DNA from: Streptomyces sp. NBC_01335
GTDB lineage: Bacteria; Actinomycetota; Actinomycetes; Streptomycetales; Streptomycetaceae
Assembly: GCF_035953295.1 (NCBI RefSeq)
Contig: NZ_CP108370.1
Coordinates: 2,356,001 to 2,420,000 of the forward strand
Direction: 5' to 3'
Length of the DNA stretch: 64,000 nucleotides
In this document: piece after piece, positions 8,232 to 17,478 of the stretch
How positions within the stretch are numbered: position 1 is the stretch's first letter
Layout: each line of letters opens with the position of its first letter
The notes under the pieces: model-generated
The model's database searches: none
What the model saw: only the letters and a program-made list of their open reading frames with translations
Told to the model about the DNA's origin: nothing
Translations under genes and position numbers: made by a program

Positions 8232-9569
8232 CTACAGAACCCCGCCGGAGAAGACCTCCTCGGCCGAAAGGGACTCGTGGAGCTGGACGAACTGCTCGCG
8301 CGACAGTTTGGGGCCACTGGCGTCGATGACCTCACGGGCGGTGGCGGCTCCGCCGACGAGCAGGTCGACCACCGTCATCGCCATGAACTTGGCCGGGACG
8401 ATCGCCGCGGCCACCTGGTCCTTGGTGTAAAAGCCGTTGCTGTGCAGCGGGGCGTCCTGGCCCGCCGAAGCGAAGGGCTGCACGACCGGCATGACCTGCT
8501 TGAGGTCCCCCATGTCGGTTGAGCCGCCGCCACCGGCACCCGTGGTGGGGATGCGGTGGAATCCGTCTCCGGCGAGGGTCTGGGCATTGGGGACGAGTAC
8601 CTCTGCCAGTGGCGCGTCGTCCACATAGGGCAGGAAGGACACGGCGGTGGAGATGTGCACGTCGGCGCCCATGGCGAGCGCTCCTCCGCGCAGCGCCCGG
8701 TCGACGAGGGCGGAGGCGCGCTTCATGCCCTCGATGGTGCGGGCCCGGATGAGCATCTCCATGTCGGTGCGGGCGGGGATGGCGGTGACGGCGTCGCCGG
8801 AGTGGGTGATGAGGTGATGGATACGCACGCCGTCGTCCTCGCGCATCATCTCCCGGTGGGCGTCGATGGCGGCGATGGCCACGGTGGCGGCCTTGTAGGC
8901 GCTGATGCCGTCCCAGGGCGCGGCCCCCGCGTGCGATGCCCGTCCGACGAAGCGGACGCGCTTGACCAGCGAGCCGTTGCCGGCGCCGCCGACCGCGACG
9001 GGCATGAACGACGGCCCGGCGTGGGTGAGCATCGCCATGTCGACGTCGTCGAAGTGCCCGGCCCGGATGAGCTCAGCCTTGCCCGCCGTGTGGTGCAGTT
9101 CGCCGGTGTCGCGCAAACCCATGCGCCAGTCGACCTCGATGCACTCCTCGGCCGGCACGGCGAAGAGGACCACGTCGCCGTCGAGTTCGCCGATGACGTC
9201 GTTCAGACCGATGCCGGCACCGACCATGGCGGCGATCTGGGCGTTGTGGCCGCACGCGTGAGCCGCGCCGGTGACCGGGTCGGCGAACGGGTGGTCAGGG
9301 ATGATCAGGCTGTCGAGCTCGCCGACGACCGCGACGGTGGGGCCGGTGGCCCGCCCGCGCATCCGCGCCTTGACGCCGGTGCGGGCCAGGCCGGTCTGCG
9401 GAGCGAGGCCCAGGGCCGTGAACTGGTCGGCCACCACACCCGCGGTGCGGGTCTCCTTGTAGCCGGTCTCCGGGTGGCGCAGGATGTCGTCGCTCAAGCC
9501 GGTGATCCGATCCGCGGCGCGGTCGATGGCCGCGCAGACCCGTGCCTTGAGCTCTTCGACTGTACTCAT
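8232..9569 (-). CDS. M20-family amidohydrolase (AbgB/HipO-like)
   Basis: The 445-residue protein has the metal-binding residues of M20 amidohydrolases: Asp86 in GELDSL, His104 and His108 in HACGHN, and PAEE with Glu141/142. A dimerisation domain insertion (about 200-310, starting at VGRASHAGAAP) is present. There is no signal peptide, so it is cytoplasmic. Relatives hydrolyse N-acyl amino acids or p-aminobenzoyl-glutamate; the exact amide is unknown. GAGAGGAATCGC precedes ATG 9569. It follows the GH3 gene by only 30 bases and is probably co-transcribed with it. Confidence 0.88.
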   Translation of the reverse strand: MSTVEELKARVCAAIDRAADRITGLSDDILRHPETGYKETRTAGVVADQFTALGLAPQTGLARTGVKARMRGRATGPTVAVVGELDSLIIPDHPFADPVTGAAHACGHNAQIAAMVGAGIGLNDVIGELDGDVVLFAVPAEECIEVDWRMGLRDTGELHHTAGKAELIRAGHFDDVDMAMLTHAGPSFMPVAVGGAGNGSLVKRVRFVGRASHAGAAPWDGISAYKAATVAIAAIDAHREMMREDDGVRIHHLITHSGDAVTAIPARTDMEMLIRARTIEGMKRASALVDRALRGGALAMGADVHISTAVSFLPYVDDAPLAEVLVPNAQTLAGDGFHRIPTTGAGGGGSTDMGDLKQVMPVVQPFASAGQDAPLHSNGFYTKDQVAAAIVPAKFMAMTVVDLLVGGAATAREVIDASGPKLSREQFVQLHESLSAEEVFSGGVL

Positions 9570-9599
9570 GCGATTCCTCTCGTGATGTCGGTCGGGGGA

Positions 9600-11438
9600 T
9601 CAGACCAGGGTGTCCGGGGTACCCGGAGTCCCCGCCCACGCCGTACCGGCCGGGATCAGGCCGTGGCCGAAGGGGTAGAGCGGGTCGGGACTGCCCTGCG
9701 GGGCGTCCGGCGCTCCACTGCGGACCTCCTCCATACTGCGCGGCAGCTGGAAGGGGAGGCGCCCTTCGGGCGCGGCCCCCTCGTGGGCGAAGAGGACATC
9801 GAGGAGGGCTTCGTCGCTGGAGCCGTAGGAGGCGACGAGGGCGGCGGCACGCTCGGCGATCTCGGGGATCACCGCCGGGCGCTCCAGGTGGACGGCCACC
9901 ACCGTCGGGACGGTGGCGAGCAGCCGGAGGATCTCGTCGAGCCGGTCCTCGGGGAAGTCGAGGCGCCCGGCGTGGAAGTACTGCTCGAAGCCGCCGGGCC
10001 GCGGGTCGTACGGGGTCTCCAGGCGGATCAGGGCGAGGTCTGCCACTTGCGGGGTGTCCGTGAGGGTCGCGTACCGGGCGGCGGTCGCGCGGTCCACGCC
10101 CTCGACGTAAAGGGTGGCGCCGGGGCGGACGGGCAGGACAGCGCGCTCTCCCGCCGGGGCTTCGTTCTTCAGCAGGGTGAGGGAGCGGCGCTGTGCGCGG
10201 GCTCCGGCAGCCCGGAAGTCGGCGCGGCCCACGATCTCCTCGGCGGCGTCGGGGTCGACGTAGCGGCGCTCGTCGAACAGACCGAGCCGGAACTTCTCGG
10301 CGAGCAGCCGGCGTACGGAGGTGTCGACGCGCTCCTCGTCGACGCGTCCCTCTTCGACGAGGCGGACGACGAGTTCGGGGCGGGCCTCGCCACCGAACTG
10401 GTCGCAGCCGGCCGCGAGGATCTTCTCGACGCGCTGCGCTTCGCTCAGGTGCTCGGCGCCCCATGCACGGGCGGGCATGGGCTGGCCGAGGATCTCGGCA
10501 TCGGTGACCAGGCCCCAGTCGGTGCAGACGATGCCGTCGAAACCGAGCTGTTCGCGCAACAGTCCGGTGATGATGCCCTTGTTGAAGCCGAAGGCGACCT
10601 CTTCGTATGCAGTGCCCAGCGGCATGCCGTAGTAGGGCATGACCTGGGTGGCGCCGGCGTCCAGGGCGGCGCGGAAGGGGCGCAGGTGGTAATCGAAGAA
10701 GCCGCCGGGGTAGACCTGCTCGCGACCGTAGGGGAAATGGGGGTCCTCGCCGTCGAGCTGCGGGCCGCCGCCGGGGAAGTGCTTGACCATGGCGGCGACG
10801 CTGTCCGGTCCGATCCGCTCGCCGTCGGCGACAGGGCCGCGAAGGCCCTCGATGTAGGCCGCGACCAGCCTGGAGGTGAGGTCGGCGTCCTCGCCGAAGG
10901 TGCCGCCGATGCGTGACCAGCGCGGCTCGGTCGCGAGGTCGATCTGCGGGTGCAGCGCGAGGCGCATGCCGACGGCAAGGTACTCCTGGCGGACGGTGTC
11001 GGCGTAGGCGCGTACCTCGGACTCGTCTCGCAGTGCGGCGAGGCCGAGGGACTCGGGCCACTGCGAGAACGGCCCGGCCATCATGGCCGTGCCGATGTTG
11101 TCGGTGAAGGAGTGCCGAGGGTCGGTGGAGAGCGTGACCGGGATGCCGAGGCGGGTCTCCTCGGCCAGCGCCTGCACGCGGTTGTGCCACTCGGCGAGTT
11201 CGCGGGGACCGGCTCCGCCGATGAGATTGAAGTGGGTCATGCCCAGGCCGTCGACCATCTCTCGGGCGGTCATCAGGCCCATGGCGTGCTCGCGGTCCTC
11301 GGCCAGGGTGCCGTCGGGGTTCATCGTCACCATGGTCTGGAACAGCAGGGCAGCCTTCTCCCGCAGGGTCATCCGGGAGAGCAGGTCCTCGACGCGCCGG
11401 TGCACGGGTTCTGCGGAGTTGCGGTAGAGGTCGGTCAC
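9600..11438 (-). CDS. Glycoside hydrolase family 3 protein
   Basis: The 612-residue protein has an N-terminal GH3 TIM-barrel with AAMVKHFPGGG (Lys-His substrate contacts) and GIVCTDWG, whose Asp is the catalytic nucleophile, followed by the GH3 C-terminal alpha/beta sandwich ending in a FGHGL-type motif. There is no signal peptide, so it works on an imported glycoside. The closest activity would be beta-glucosidase or a related exo-glycosidase; the aglycone is unknown. Its start faces tetR across a 30-bp inverted repeat, and the M20 amidohydrolase follows immediately, which suggests a glycoside whose aglycone is then processed by amide hydrolysis. Confidence 0.88.
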   Translation of the reverse strand: MTDLYRNSAEPVHRRVEDLLSRMTLREKAALLFQTMVTMNPDGTLAEDREHAMGLMTAREMVDGLGMTHFNLIGGAGPRELAEWHNRVQALAEETRLGIPVTLSTDPRHSFTDNIGTAMMAGPFSQWPESLGLAALRDESEVRAYADTVRQEYLAVGMRLALHPQIDLATEPRWSRIGGTFGEDADLTSRLVAAYIEGLRGPVADGERIGPDSVAAMVKHFPGGGPQLDGEDPHFPYGREQVYPGGFFDYHLRPFRAALDAGATQVMPYYGMPLGTAYEEVAFGFNKGIITGLLREQLGFDGIVCTDWGLVTDAEILGQPMPARAWGAEHLSEAQRVEKILAAGCDQFGGEARPELVVRLVEEGRVDEERVDTSVRRLLAEKFRLGLFDERRYVDPDAAEEIVGRADFRAAGARAQRRSLTLLKNEAPAGERAVLPVRPGATLYVEGVDRATAARYATLTDTPQVADLALIRLETPYDPRPGGFEQYFHAGRLDFPEDRLDEILRLLATVPTVVAVHLERPAVIPEIAERAAALVASYGSSDEALLDVLFAHEGAAPEGRLPFQLPRSMEEVRSGAPDAPQGSPDPLYPFGHGLIPAGTAWAGTPGTPDTLV

Positions 11439-11491
11439 GACGTGGCTCCTTGCCTCGGTGCCGGCTGCGGGCAGCCCGACGGAGAACTCGA

Positions 11492-11521
11492 ATAAAAACA
11501 GAATAGGTGTTTGGGTTTTAT
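11492..11521. promoter_or_regulatory. Candidate TetR operator between GH3 and tetR
   Basis: ATAAAAAC at 11492-11499 and GGTTTTAT at 11514-11521 form an inverted repeat with one mismatch spanning exactly 30 bases. The same arms and the same 30-base span recur at 13811-13840 before the MFS gene. The region is AT-rich, unlike its surroundings. Confidence 0.65.
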
Positions 11522-11564
11522 GGGTTCACCCGGCCTCCCGGTCCGGTCAGGGGCTAGGGTCTCG

Positions 11565-12263
11565 ATGGTGACCACCAAGCCGCCTGCACAGCCGGGCCAG
11601 AAGCGCACCCGCCGCCGAACCGGCTCGTACGCCGCCGCCGACGCCAAGCGTGCGGCGATCCTCGACGCGGCCATCCAGCGCTTCGCACAGCTCGGCTATC
11701 TGCGCTCTTCGCTCGCCCAGATCGCAGCCGACGTGGGCTCCTCGCCCGCCGGTCTGTTGCACCACTTCGGCAGCAAGGAGCGTCTGCTGCTCGCGGTCCT
11801 CGACGCTCGCTCGGACCGGGTGGTCAAACTCATCGGTGCGGACGGCAGGCCCGATACCGACGTCGATCTGGTCGAGGAGTTCCGCACACTGCTGCTCCTG
11901 CTGGAACGGAACATCGCACAGCCGGGCTTCATGCTCATGTTCAGCAAGCTCTCGGTGGAGGCTGCCGACCCCGACCACCCCGCGCACGCCTTCTTCACCG
12001 ATCACTACCAGAAGAACCGCACGCAGACGGCCGACCGGCTACGGGTGGCCGAGCGTGAAGGGCGACTGCGTCCCGGCGAGAACTGGGACGCGCTGGCCCG
12101 CGAGTTCATGGCCGTCTGGGACGGCCTGCAGATCCAGTGGGCGCTCGATCCGGACCACTTCGACCTGGTGGACCCGATGCGCGGCTGGATCAATCGCTTC
12201 CTGCGCGCATACGCGGTGGACGGCCTGGATCTGGATGCGAACACCCCCGCGCCCGGCGCCTGA
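11565..12263 (+). CDS. TetR/AcrR-family regulator
   Basis: The start chosen is ATG 11565 (GTG 11568 is an alternative), giving about 232 residues. The helix-turn-helix is LGYLRSSLAQIAADVGSSPA followed by GLLHHFGSKERLL, the TetR signature. The C-terminal helical domain (about 90-215) binds an unknown ligand. It diverges from the GH3-M20 operon and converges on an MFS gene, and near-identical 30-bp inverted repeats lie in front of both. It therefore probably represses itself, the glycosidase operon and the transporter. Confidence 0.9.
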   Translation: MVTTKPPAQPGQKRTRRRTGSYAAADAKRAAILDAAIQRFAQLGYLRSSLAQIAADVGSSPAGLLHHFGSKERLLLAVLDARSDRVVKLIGADGRPDTDVDLVEEFRTLLLLLERNIAQPGFMLMFSKLSVEAADPDHPAHAFFTDHYQKNRTQTADRLRVAEREGRLRPGENWDALAREFMAVWDGLQIQWALDPDHFDLVDPMRGWINRFLRAYAVDGLDLDANTPAPGA

Positions 12264-12282
12264 ACGCCTGGTGCCCAACGCG

Positions 12283-12310
12283 GACCCCGGCGCCGCAGCG
12301 GGCCGGGGTC
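12283..12310. terminator. Bidirectional hairpin between tetR and MFS
   Basis: GACCCCGGC (12283-12291) pairs perfectly with GCCGGGGTC (12302-12310) around a 10-base loop. It lies between two convergent genes and overlaps the stop codon of the MFS gene. Confidence 0.6.
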
Positions 12311-13739
12311 AGGCCTCCTGCGTCCTGGGGATGGCGAACGACACCAGCAGGGCGATCGCCGCACCGACGACCGCGCTGACGAACGCCAGTTCGTAGCCAC
12401 CGTCGAGGTAGAACACGGCACCGTGCAGCACCCGGCTGTGGCCGGCCAGGGTCGCGAACATCACCGCACTGTAAACGGAGCTGAGGGTGAGGGTGAGCAG
12501 GTTCAGCATGCCGCTGCCCAGACCCTGCTCCTCGGGGGCGACCACCTGGACGATGAGGGTGGGCACGGTGGCGACCATGATGCCACCGCCGAACTGGGCC
12601 ACACAGCCGGTCCAGATCAGGTCCGTCGCGTTGTGGTGGTAGACGGCCATCAGCCCATAACCGGCCATCATGAACACCAGGCCGACACGGAACAGCAGCC
12701 GGTTCGGGACACGGTCGACGAACCGGCTCAGGCCCATGCCAGTGGCGAACATGACCGCGGCGGCGGGTACGCCGATCCACGCGTTGTGCATGTTCGACCA
12801 GCCCAGGCCGGCGGAGACTCCGGGGATGTGCGGGAAGAGGGCCAGCAGGATCATGGCCGTCGGGATGGTGTAGGCCACGGACTGGGCGACGGCGCCGGAA
12901 AGAAGCACCGAGGCCACCGGACGGCGGCGCAGCACGGCCAGATCGAAGATCGGGTTGCGGCTGCGGCGCTCCACCACGAAGAAGAGGACGAACAGGACGA
13001 CACCCACCGCGAACAGGCCCAGGATCGAGCCCGAGGTCCAGCCCCACTTCTGCCCGTAGCCGAGCGGGTAGAGGACCGCGACCAGGGCGAGGCCCAGCAG
13101 GATGCCGCTCAGCCAGCCGACGCCTCGGTCGTCGGGGCGCCGCGGCGTCTCCGGCACCAGCGTGGCGATGAGGGCGAACGCGGCGGCGGTACCGACGACC
13201 ATGCCCCACAGCGCACCGCGGAAGCCCCAGGTGTCCACGATGCCTGCGGCCAGGAACGGCACGAACAGGGTGACCAGGGCCAGGGTGCTCGCGAGGATCG
13301 CGGTGGCGCTCTTGACCAGACGCTTGGGGAAGAGGTCGCGGACGACCGGGTAGGTCAGCGCGGCCAGGGGGGTGTAGGCGGCACCGATGGCCCGGCCGAC
13401 CAGGAGCATCGGGTAGTTCACGGCCACCGCGGCGATCACGTCACCGATGATGCCCAGGCCCGTCATGGTCAGCATGACGCGTTTGGCGCCGTAGCGGGCG
13501 GCGAGCCGGATCACGAACGGCGTGATCATCGCAGCCAGCAGGCGGACGATCAGGGTGAACCAGACGATCTGCGTGGTGTGGAAGTGCTCCGCGATCCCCG
13601 TAGTGGCGTTGGCGCCCAGGACGCTGATGACGGTAATCACCTGGGTGGGCCATATCAGTGCCACCAGGATCAGGGTCAGCCGCGGGGTGAAGCGCGCAGG
13701 CGCTTCCACCCCGGCTTGCACCGGGCTGGTCGTGGTCAT
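12309..13739 (-). CDS. MFS transporter (14-helix DHA2-like)
   Basis: The 476-residue protein is hydrophobic throughout with about 14 predicted helices. It has IRLAARYGAKRVML after helix 2 (motif A-like) and GRAIGAAYTPLAAL in helix 4-5. The start ATG is preceded by AAAGGA. Most DHA2 members export drugs, but a few import metabolites. Because its promoter carries the same 30-bp inverted repeat as the GH3/tetR promoter, it probably moves the compound or product handled by the glycosidase and amidohydrolase. Confidence 0.85.
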   Translation of the reverse strand: MTTTSPVQAGVEAPARFTPRLTLILVALIWPTQVITVISVLGANATTGIAEHFHTTQIVWFTLIVRLLAAMITPFVIRLAARYGAKRVMLTMTGLGIIGDVIAAVAVNYPMLLVGRAIGAAYTPLAALTYPVVRDLFPKRLVKSATAILASTLALVTLFVPFLAAGIVDTWGFRGALWGMVVGTAAAFALIATLVPETPRRPDDRGVGWLSGILLGLALVAVLYPLGYGQKWGWTSGSILGLFAVGVVLFVLFFVVERRSRNPIFDLAVLRRRPVASVLLSGAVAQSVAYTIPTAMILLALFPHIPGVSAGLGWSNMHNAWIGVPAAAVMFATGMGLSRFVDRVPNRLLFRVGLVFMMAGYGLMAVYHHNATDLIWTGCVAQFGGGIMVATVPTLIVQVVAPEEQGLGSGMLNLLTLTLSSVYSAVMFATLAGHSRVLHGAVFYLDGGYELAFVSAVVGAAIALLVSFAIPRTQEA

Positions 13740-13810
13740 GATGTCCTTTCAGCGGACTGGCCGGTCAGGCGGTTGCACCACCGGTCTCGAACAGTGAGCG
13801 AAACCATAGG

Positions 13811-13840
13811 TTAAAAACCAATCGCCAAATAGGTTTTTAT
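13811..13840. promoter_or_regulatory. Second copy of the candidate TetR operator
   Basis: TTAAAAACC (13811-13819) and GGTTTTTAT (13832-13840) form an inverted repeat with one mismatch, 30 bases end to end. It sits ~70 bases before the MFS start and matches the element at 11492-11521 in arms and spacing. Confidence 0.65.
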
Positions 13841-13883
13841 CCTTGTGATCCACGCCACACCGCGGGCCGCCGTGATGTCCGGA

Positions 13884-14798
13884 TCAGCCGCTGATGTCCG
13901 CCCAGGCGGGGTACCGGTCACCCAGCCGTCGGGCATGTCCGACGAGTTCGGCCGCCGCCGGGCGGAGGCGGCCGGGGTGCCACACCAGACCGAATTCCCG
14001 CGAGGCCGCGGGGGTGGCGAGGGGCAGTGTCACCGTTCGCGCGTCGGCCGAGGTGTCGGCGGGGAGCACGGCCACACCCAGTCCCGCCGCCACGTAGTCG
14101 CGCAGCGTCGTCACGCTGTCGGCCTCCAAGGTGACGCGAGGCGTGAACCCTTCGGCCGCGCACAGCTCCTCGGCCACCCGCCGGGTGTCGAACCGGTGGT
14201 CGAGGGCCAGGAACGGCTCGTCGCGGACCTGGGCCAGCCGCACCGCGCCGCCCTGGGCCAGCCGGTGGCCGACCGGAACCGTCAACGTCATGGCCTGCTG
14301 CCCCAGCCGCAGCCAGTGAAGCCGCCGCGATGGTCGCGGCGTGAGCACCGCCACGTCCACGACTCCGGACTCGACTGCCTCCAGCAAGTCGCCGCCGGCC
14401 CCCTCGTGATGGGTGACCACCACGTCCGGCCTGTCCACAAGGAACGAGGCGACCAGCTCGCCGACCACCGAGGGACCGAGGGACCGCAGGAAGCCGACGC
14501 TCAATGCGGCGATCGCCTCCTGGTCCCGCACCCGTTCCACGGCCCGCTGGAGCAGCGCGGCCGCGTCCGTCGCGGCGAGCGCCAGGATCCTGCCCTCCCG
14601 GGTCAGCCGCACGCCCCGCCCGTCGGGCTCCACCAGCGCCACTCCGAGCCCGCTCCCCCAGCGGCGCAGAGCCCGGCTCAGTGTCGGCTGGCTCGTCCCG
14701 GCCTCCAGCGCGGCTCGGGTGATGTTCGGGTCGCGGGCCAGTGCCGCCAACTGCACCAGGCCGGGGGCCAGCACCTCGGCCGCCGACTTCTCATTCAT
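13884..14798 (-). CDS. mdcR: LysR-family regulator, probable malonate-operon activator
   Basis: The 304-residue protein has an N-terminal winged helix (TRAALEAGTSQPTLSRALRR, about 28-47) and a two-lobed periplasmic-binding-like effector domain (about 95-290). It diverges from mdcA with ~130 bases between the starts, the standard arrangement for a LysR regulator and its target. Malonate operons in Pseudomonas and Klebsiella also carry a LysR regulator called MdcR or MauR; the gene symbol is given by analogy. The likely co-inducer is malonate. Confidence 0.8.
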   Translation of the reverse strand: MNEKSAAEVLAPGLVQLAALARDPNITRAALEAGTSQPTLSRALRRWGSGLGVALVEPDGRGVRLTREGRILALAATDAAALLQRAVERVRDQEAIAALSVGFLRSLGPSVVGELVASFLVDRPDVVVTHHEGAGGDLLEAVESGVVDVAVLTPRPSRRLHWLRLGQQAMTLTVPVGHRLAQGGAVRLAQVRDEPFLALDHRFDTRRVAEELCAAEGFTPRVTLEADSVTTLRDYVAAGLGVAVLPADTSADARTVTLPLATPAASREFGLVWHPGRLRPAAAELVGHARRLGDRYPAWADISG

Positions 14799-14802
14799 TC
14801 GT

Positions 14803-14816
14803 GCATGGTTTCATGC
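14803..14816. promoter_or_regulatory. Inverted repeat in the lysR-mdcA spacer
   Basis: GCATG-N4-CATGC is a perfect inverted repeat 5-18 bases before the lysR start codon. It is a plausible LysR autoregulatory site, though short. No second half-site near mdcA was identified. Confidence 0.35.
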
Positions 14817-14931
14817 CGCACCCGGTTGGCCGGCCTCGCCGTGAAGCCGATACTCGCAGCGCGTCCCACCATCACCGGACGCCGCCCGCCCGCCCTCCCG
14901 CGACCGGGCCGTCACATCACGAGAGGAGCGG

Positions 14932-16605
14932 GTGGTTTCTCTGAGTACGACCACCACCGCACCCGGCGTGCGCCAGCAGCGCAAGGCCGCCCGGCTCGCG
15001 GCCGCGGCGCCGTCCCTGACCGCCCGTTCCGGCAAGATCGTCGATCCCGAGCGGATCACCGCACTGCTGCAGAGCGTCCTGCTCCCCGGGGACCGGGTCG
15101 CCCTGGAGGGCGACAACCAGAAGCAGGCGGACTTCCTCTCCCGGTCGCTCGCCCGGGTCGACCCCGGCGCCGTCCACGGCCTGCATCTGCTCGTCCCCTC
15201 GCTCTCCCGTCCCGAGCACCTCGACCTGTTCGAGCTGGGCATCGCCTCCCGCGTCGACTTCGCCTTCGCCGGAGCCCAGTCGGCACGCGTCGCGGCGCTG
15301 CTGGACGAGGGCGTGCTGACCATCGGCGCGATCCACACCTACCTGGAGCTGTACGCGCGGCTGTTCGTCGACCTGGTGCCGGATGTCGCGCTCGTCGCCG
15401 CCGTGCAGGCCGACCCCGACGGCAACCTGTACACCGGCCCCAACACCGAGGACACCCCCGCGCTGATCGAAGCGGCCGCCTTCCGCGGTGGCCTGGTGAT
15501 CGTGCAGGTCGACGAGGTGGTGGAACGCGGTGCACTGCCCCGTGTGGACATCCCCGGCGACTGGGTCGACCTCGTCGTCCGGGCCGACCGCCCGTGCTTC
15601 ATCGAGCCGCTCTTCACCCGGGACCCACGCAAGATCACCGATGTCCACGTGCTGCTGGCGATGCTCGCCATCCGCGGCGTCTACGAACGCCACGAGGTGA
15701 CCTCCCTCAATCACGGCATCGGCTTCGACACCGCCGCGATCGAACTGCTGCTGCCGACGTACGGAGAGCGGCTGGGGCTGAAGGGCCGGGTGGCCCGTAA
15801 CTTCGTGCTCAACCCGCACCCCACGCTCATCCCCGCCATCGAGAGCGGCTGGGTCGAAAGCGTGACCTGCTTCGGCGGCGAGGTCGGTATGGAGGCCTAC
15901 TGCGCCGCCAGGCCCGACGTCTTCGCGGTCGGCCCCGACGGCTCCCTGCGCTCCAACCGGATGACCGCGCAGAACGCCGGCCTGTACGCCACCGACATGT
16001 TCATCGGCTCCACTCTCCAGATCGACGCCGTCGGCAATTCCTCCACCGTCACCGAAGGCCGGCTGTCCGGCTTCGGCGGAGCCCCCAACCTCGGCAGCGA
16101 CCCGCGCGGACGCCGGCATCCCACCCCCGCGTGGTTGGGTCTGCACACCGCCGAGGCCGGCTCCGGCGTCCTGCGCGGACGCAAGCTCGTCGTCCAGATC
16201 GCCGAAACCTACGGCGCGGGCGCGCGGCCCAGGTACACCGAACGGCTCGACGCCGTCGCCGTCGGCGAGAAGGCCGGCATGCCGCTCGCCCCGGTGATGA
16301 TCTACGGAGACGACGTCACTCATGTCATCAGCGAGGACGGCATCGCCTACCTCTACCTGGCCCGTGACCTGGAGGAGCGGCGCCAGGCAGTCGCCGCGCT
16401 GGCCGGCGCCGGGCCTCTCGGCACCACCTCTACACCCGCCCAGCGCGAACGACTGCGCCGCGACGGAGTGCTCGCCCTGCCCGAGGACCTCGGCGTGCGC
16501 CGCACCGACGCCCGCCGCTCGATGCTCGCAGCGCGCAGCATCGAGGACCTGGTGACCTGGTCCGGTGGACTGTACGACCCGCCGTCACGCTTCCGGAGCT
16601 GGTGA
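14932..16605 (+). CDS. mdcA: Malonate decarboxylase alpha subunit (acetyl-ACP:malonate ACP transferase)
   Basis: The 557-residue protein has the length and order of MdcA: KIVDPERITALLQSVL near the start, EGDNQKQADFLSR, GAIHTYLELYARLFV, and TSLNHGIGFDTAAIELLLP in the second half. MdcA moves the acyl-carrier protein thioester from acetyl to malonyl, freeing acetate. GTG 14932 is preceded by GAGAGGAGCG. It is the first gene of an unbroken, overlapping operon mdcA-B-CD-E-G-H. The enzyme is cytoplasmic. Confidence 0.93.
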   Translation: MVSLSTTTTAPGVRQQRKAARLAAAAPSLTARSGKIVDPERITALLQSVLLPGDRVALEGDNQKQADFLSRSLARVDPGAVHGLHLLVPSLSRPEHLDLFELGIASRVDFAFAGAQSARVAALLDEGVLTIGAIHTYLELYARLFVDLVPDVALVAAVQADPDGNLYTGPNTEDTPALIEAAAFRGGLVIVQVDEVVERGALPRVDIPGDWVDLVVRADRPCFIEPLFTRDPRKITDVHVLLAMLAIRGVYERHEVTSLNHGIGFDTAAIELLLPTYGERLGLKGRVARNFVLNPHPTLIPAIESGWVESVTCFGGEVGMEAYCAARPDVFAVGPDGSLRSNRMTAQNAGLYATDMFIGSTLQIDAVGNSSTVTEGRLSGFGGAPNLGSDPRGRRHPTPAWLGLHTAEAGSGVLRGRKLVVQIAETYGAGARPRYTERLDAVAVGEKAGMPLAPVMIYGDDVTHVISEDGIAYLYLARDLEERRQAVAALAGAGPLGTTSTPAQRERLRRDGVLALPEDLGVRRTDARRSMLAARSIEDLVTWSGGLYDPPSRFRSW

Positions 16606-17474
16606 TGGCGACCCTCACCACCACCCCCGTCTGCGCGCCCCCGCGCAGCGGCGCCGCGCTGGCCGCGGCAGCCGTGGGCGCCCTGCTCTCCGAGGCGGCC
16701 CTCACCCCCAAGCCCGGGCTGGTCGACCTGCGCGGCAAAGGCGCCCACGCGGACATGGACGTCGCCCTCATGACCGCCTCCGCGCTGGCGCTGCGCGACA
16801 CGTTCACACGCCTCGCCGCCACCGGCGCCGCCGGACACCACGACGCCCGGCTCCGTGCGGATCTGGCGCGGATCGGCCGCGACGGGGAGGTGGCGATGAT
16901 GCGCGCCACCGGCGGCGTCAACACTCACCGCGGCGCGATCTGGGCTCTGGGCCTGACCGTCGCCGCTGTCGCCGCCCTCCCGCACGCCGACACGGCGGCC
17001 GTCCTGCGCAAGGCGGCCGGCGTCGCCGCCCACCCCGACCCCGCCGCACCGCCCGTACGCACCAAGGGTGCCGCGGCCCGCGCCACCTACCGGGTTGCCG
17101 GAGCCGTCGGCGCGGCCCGCGCGGGCTTCCCCGGCGCCGCACGGGCTCTGCGGGTACTGCGCCGGTGCCGGGCCTCAGGGGAGGACGAGACCTCGGCCCG
17201 CCTGAACGCCCTGCTCGCCTGTATGACCACCCTCGACGACACCTGCCTGCTCGCCAGGGGAGGCCCGCGCGCACTGCGACTCGCACAGGACGGCGCCGCC
17301 GAGGTGCTGCGGCTCGGCGGCGCGGGCACCCCGGCCGGCGCCGCGGCCCTGACCTCGTTGGACGCGGGCCTGCTGCGGCTCGGCCTCTCGCCCGGCGGCA
17401 GCGCGGACATGCTCGCGCTCGCCCTCCTCCTGGACGCCACCCATTCCGACGACCCCGACGCGACGAGGTGCTGA
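16605..17474 (+). CDS. mdcB: Triphosphoribosyl-dephospho-CoA synthase
   Basis: ATG 16605 overlaps the mdcA stop (TGATG); GTG 16602 is an equally close alternative. The ~289-residue protein carries CitG/MdcB-family marks: EAALTPKPGLVDLRGKGAH near the N-terminus, RATGGVNTHRGAIWALG in the middle and LSPGGSADMLALALL at the C-terminus. It joins ATP and dephospho-CoA to make the precursor of the malonate decarboxylase prosthetic group, which MdcG then loads onto the carrier domain encoded next. Confidence 0.92.
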   Translation: MATLTTTPVCAPPRSGAALAAAAVGALLSEAALTPKPGLVDLRGKGAHADMDVALMTASALALRDTFTRLAATGAAGHHDARLRADLARIGRDGEVAMMRATGGVNTHRGAIWALGLTVAAVAALPHADTAAVLRKAAGVAAHPDPAAPPVRTKGAAARATYRVAGAVGAARAGFPGAARALRVLRRCRASGEDETSARLNALLACMTTLDDTCLLARGGPRALRLAQDGAAEVLRLGGAGTPAGAAALTSLDAGLLRLGLSPGGSADMLALALLLDATHSDDPDATRC

Positions 17475-17478
17475 GCGC

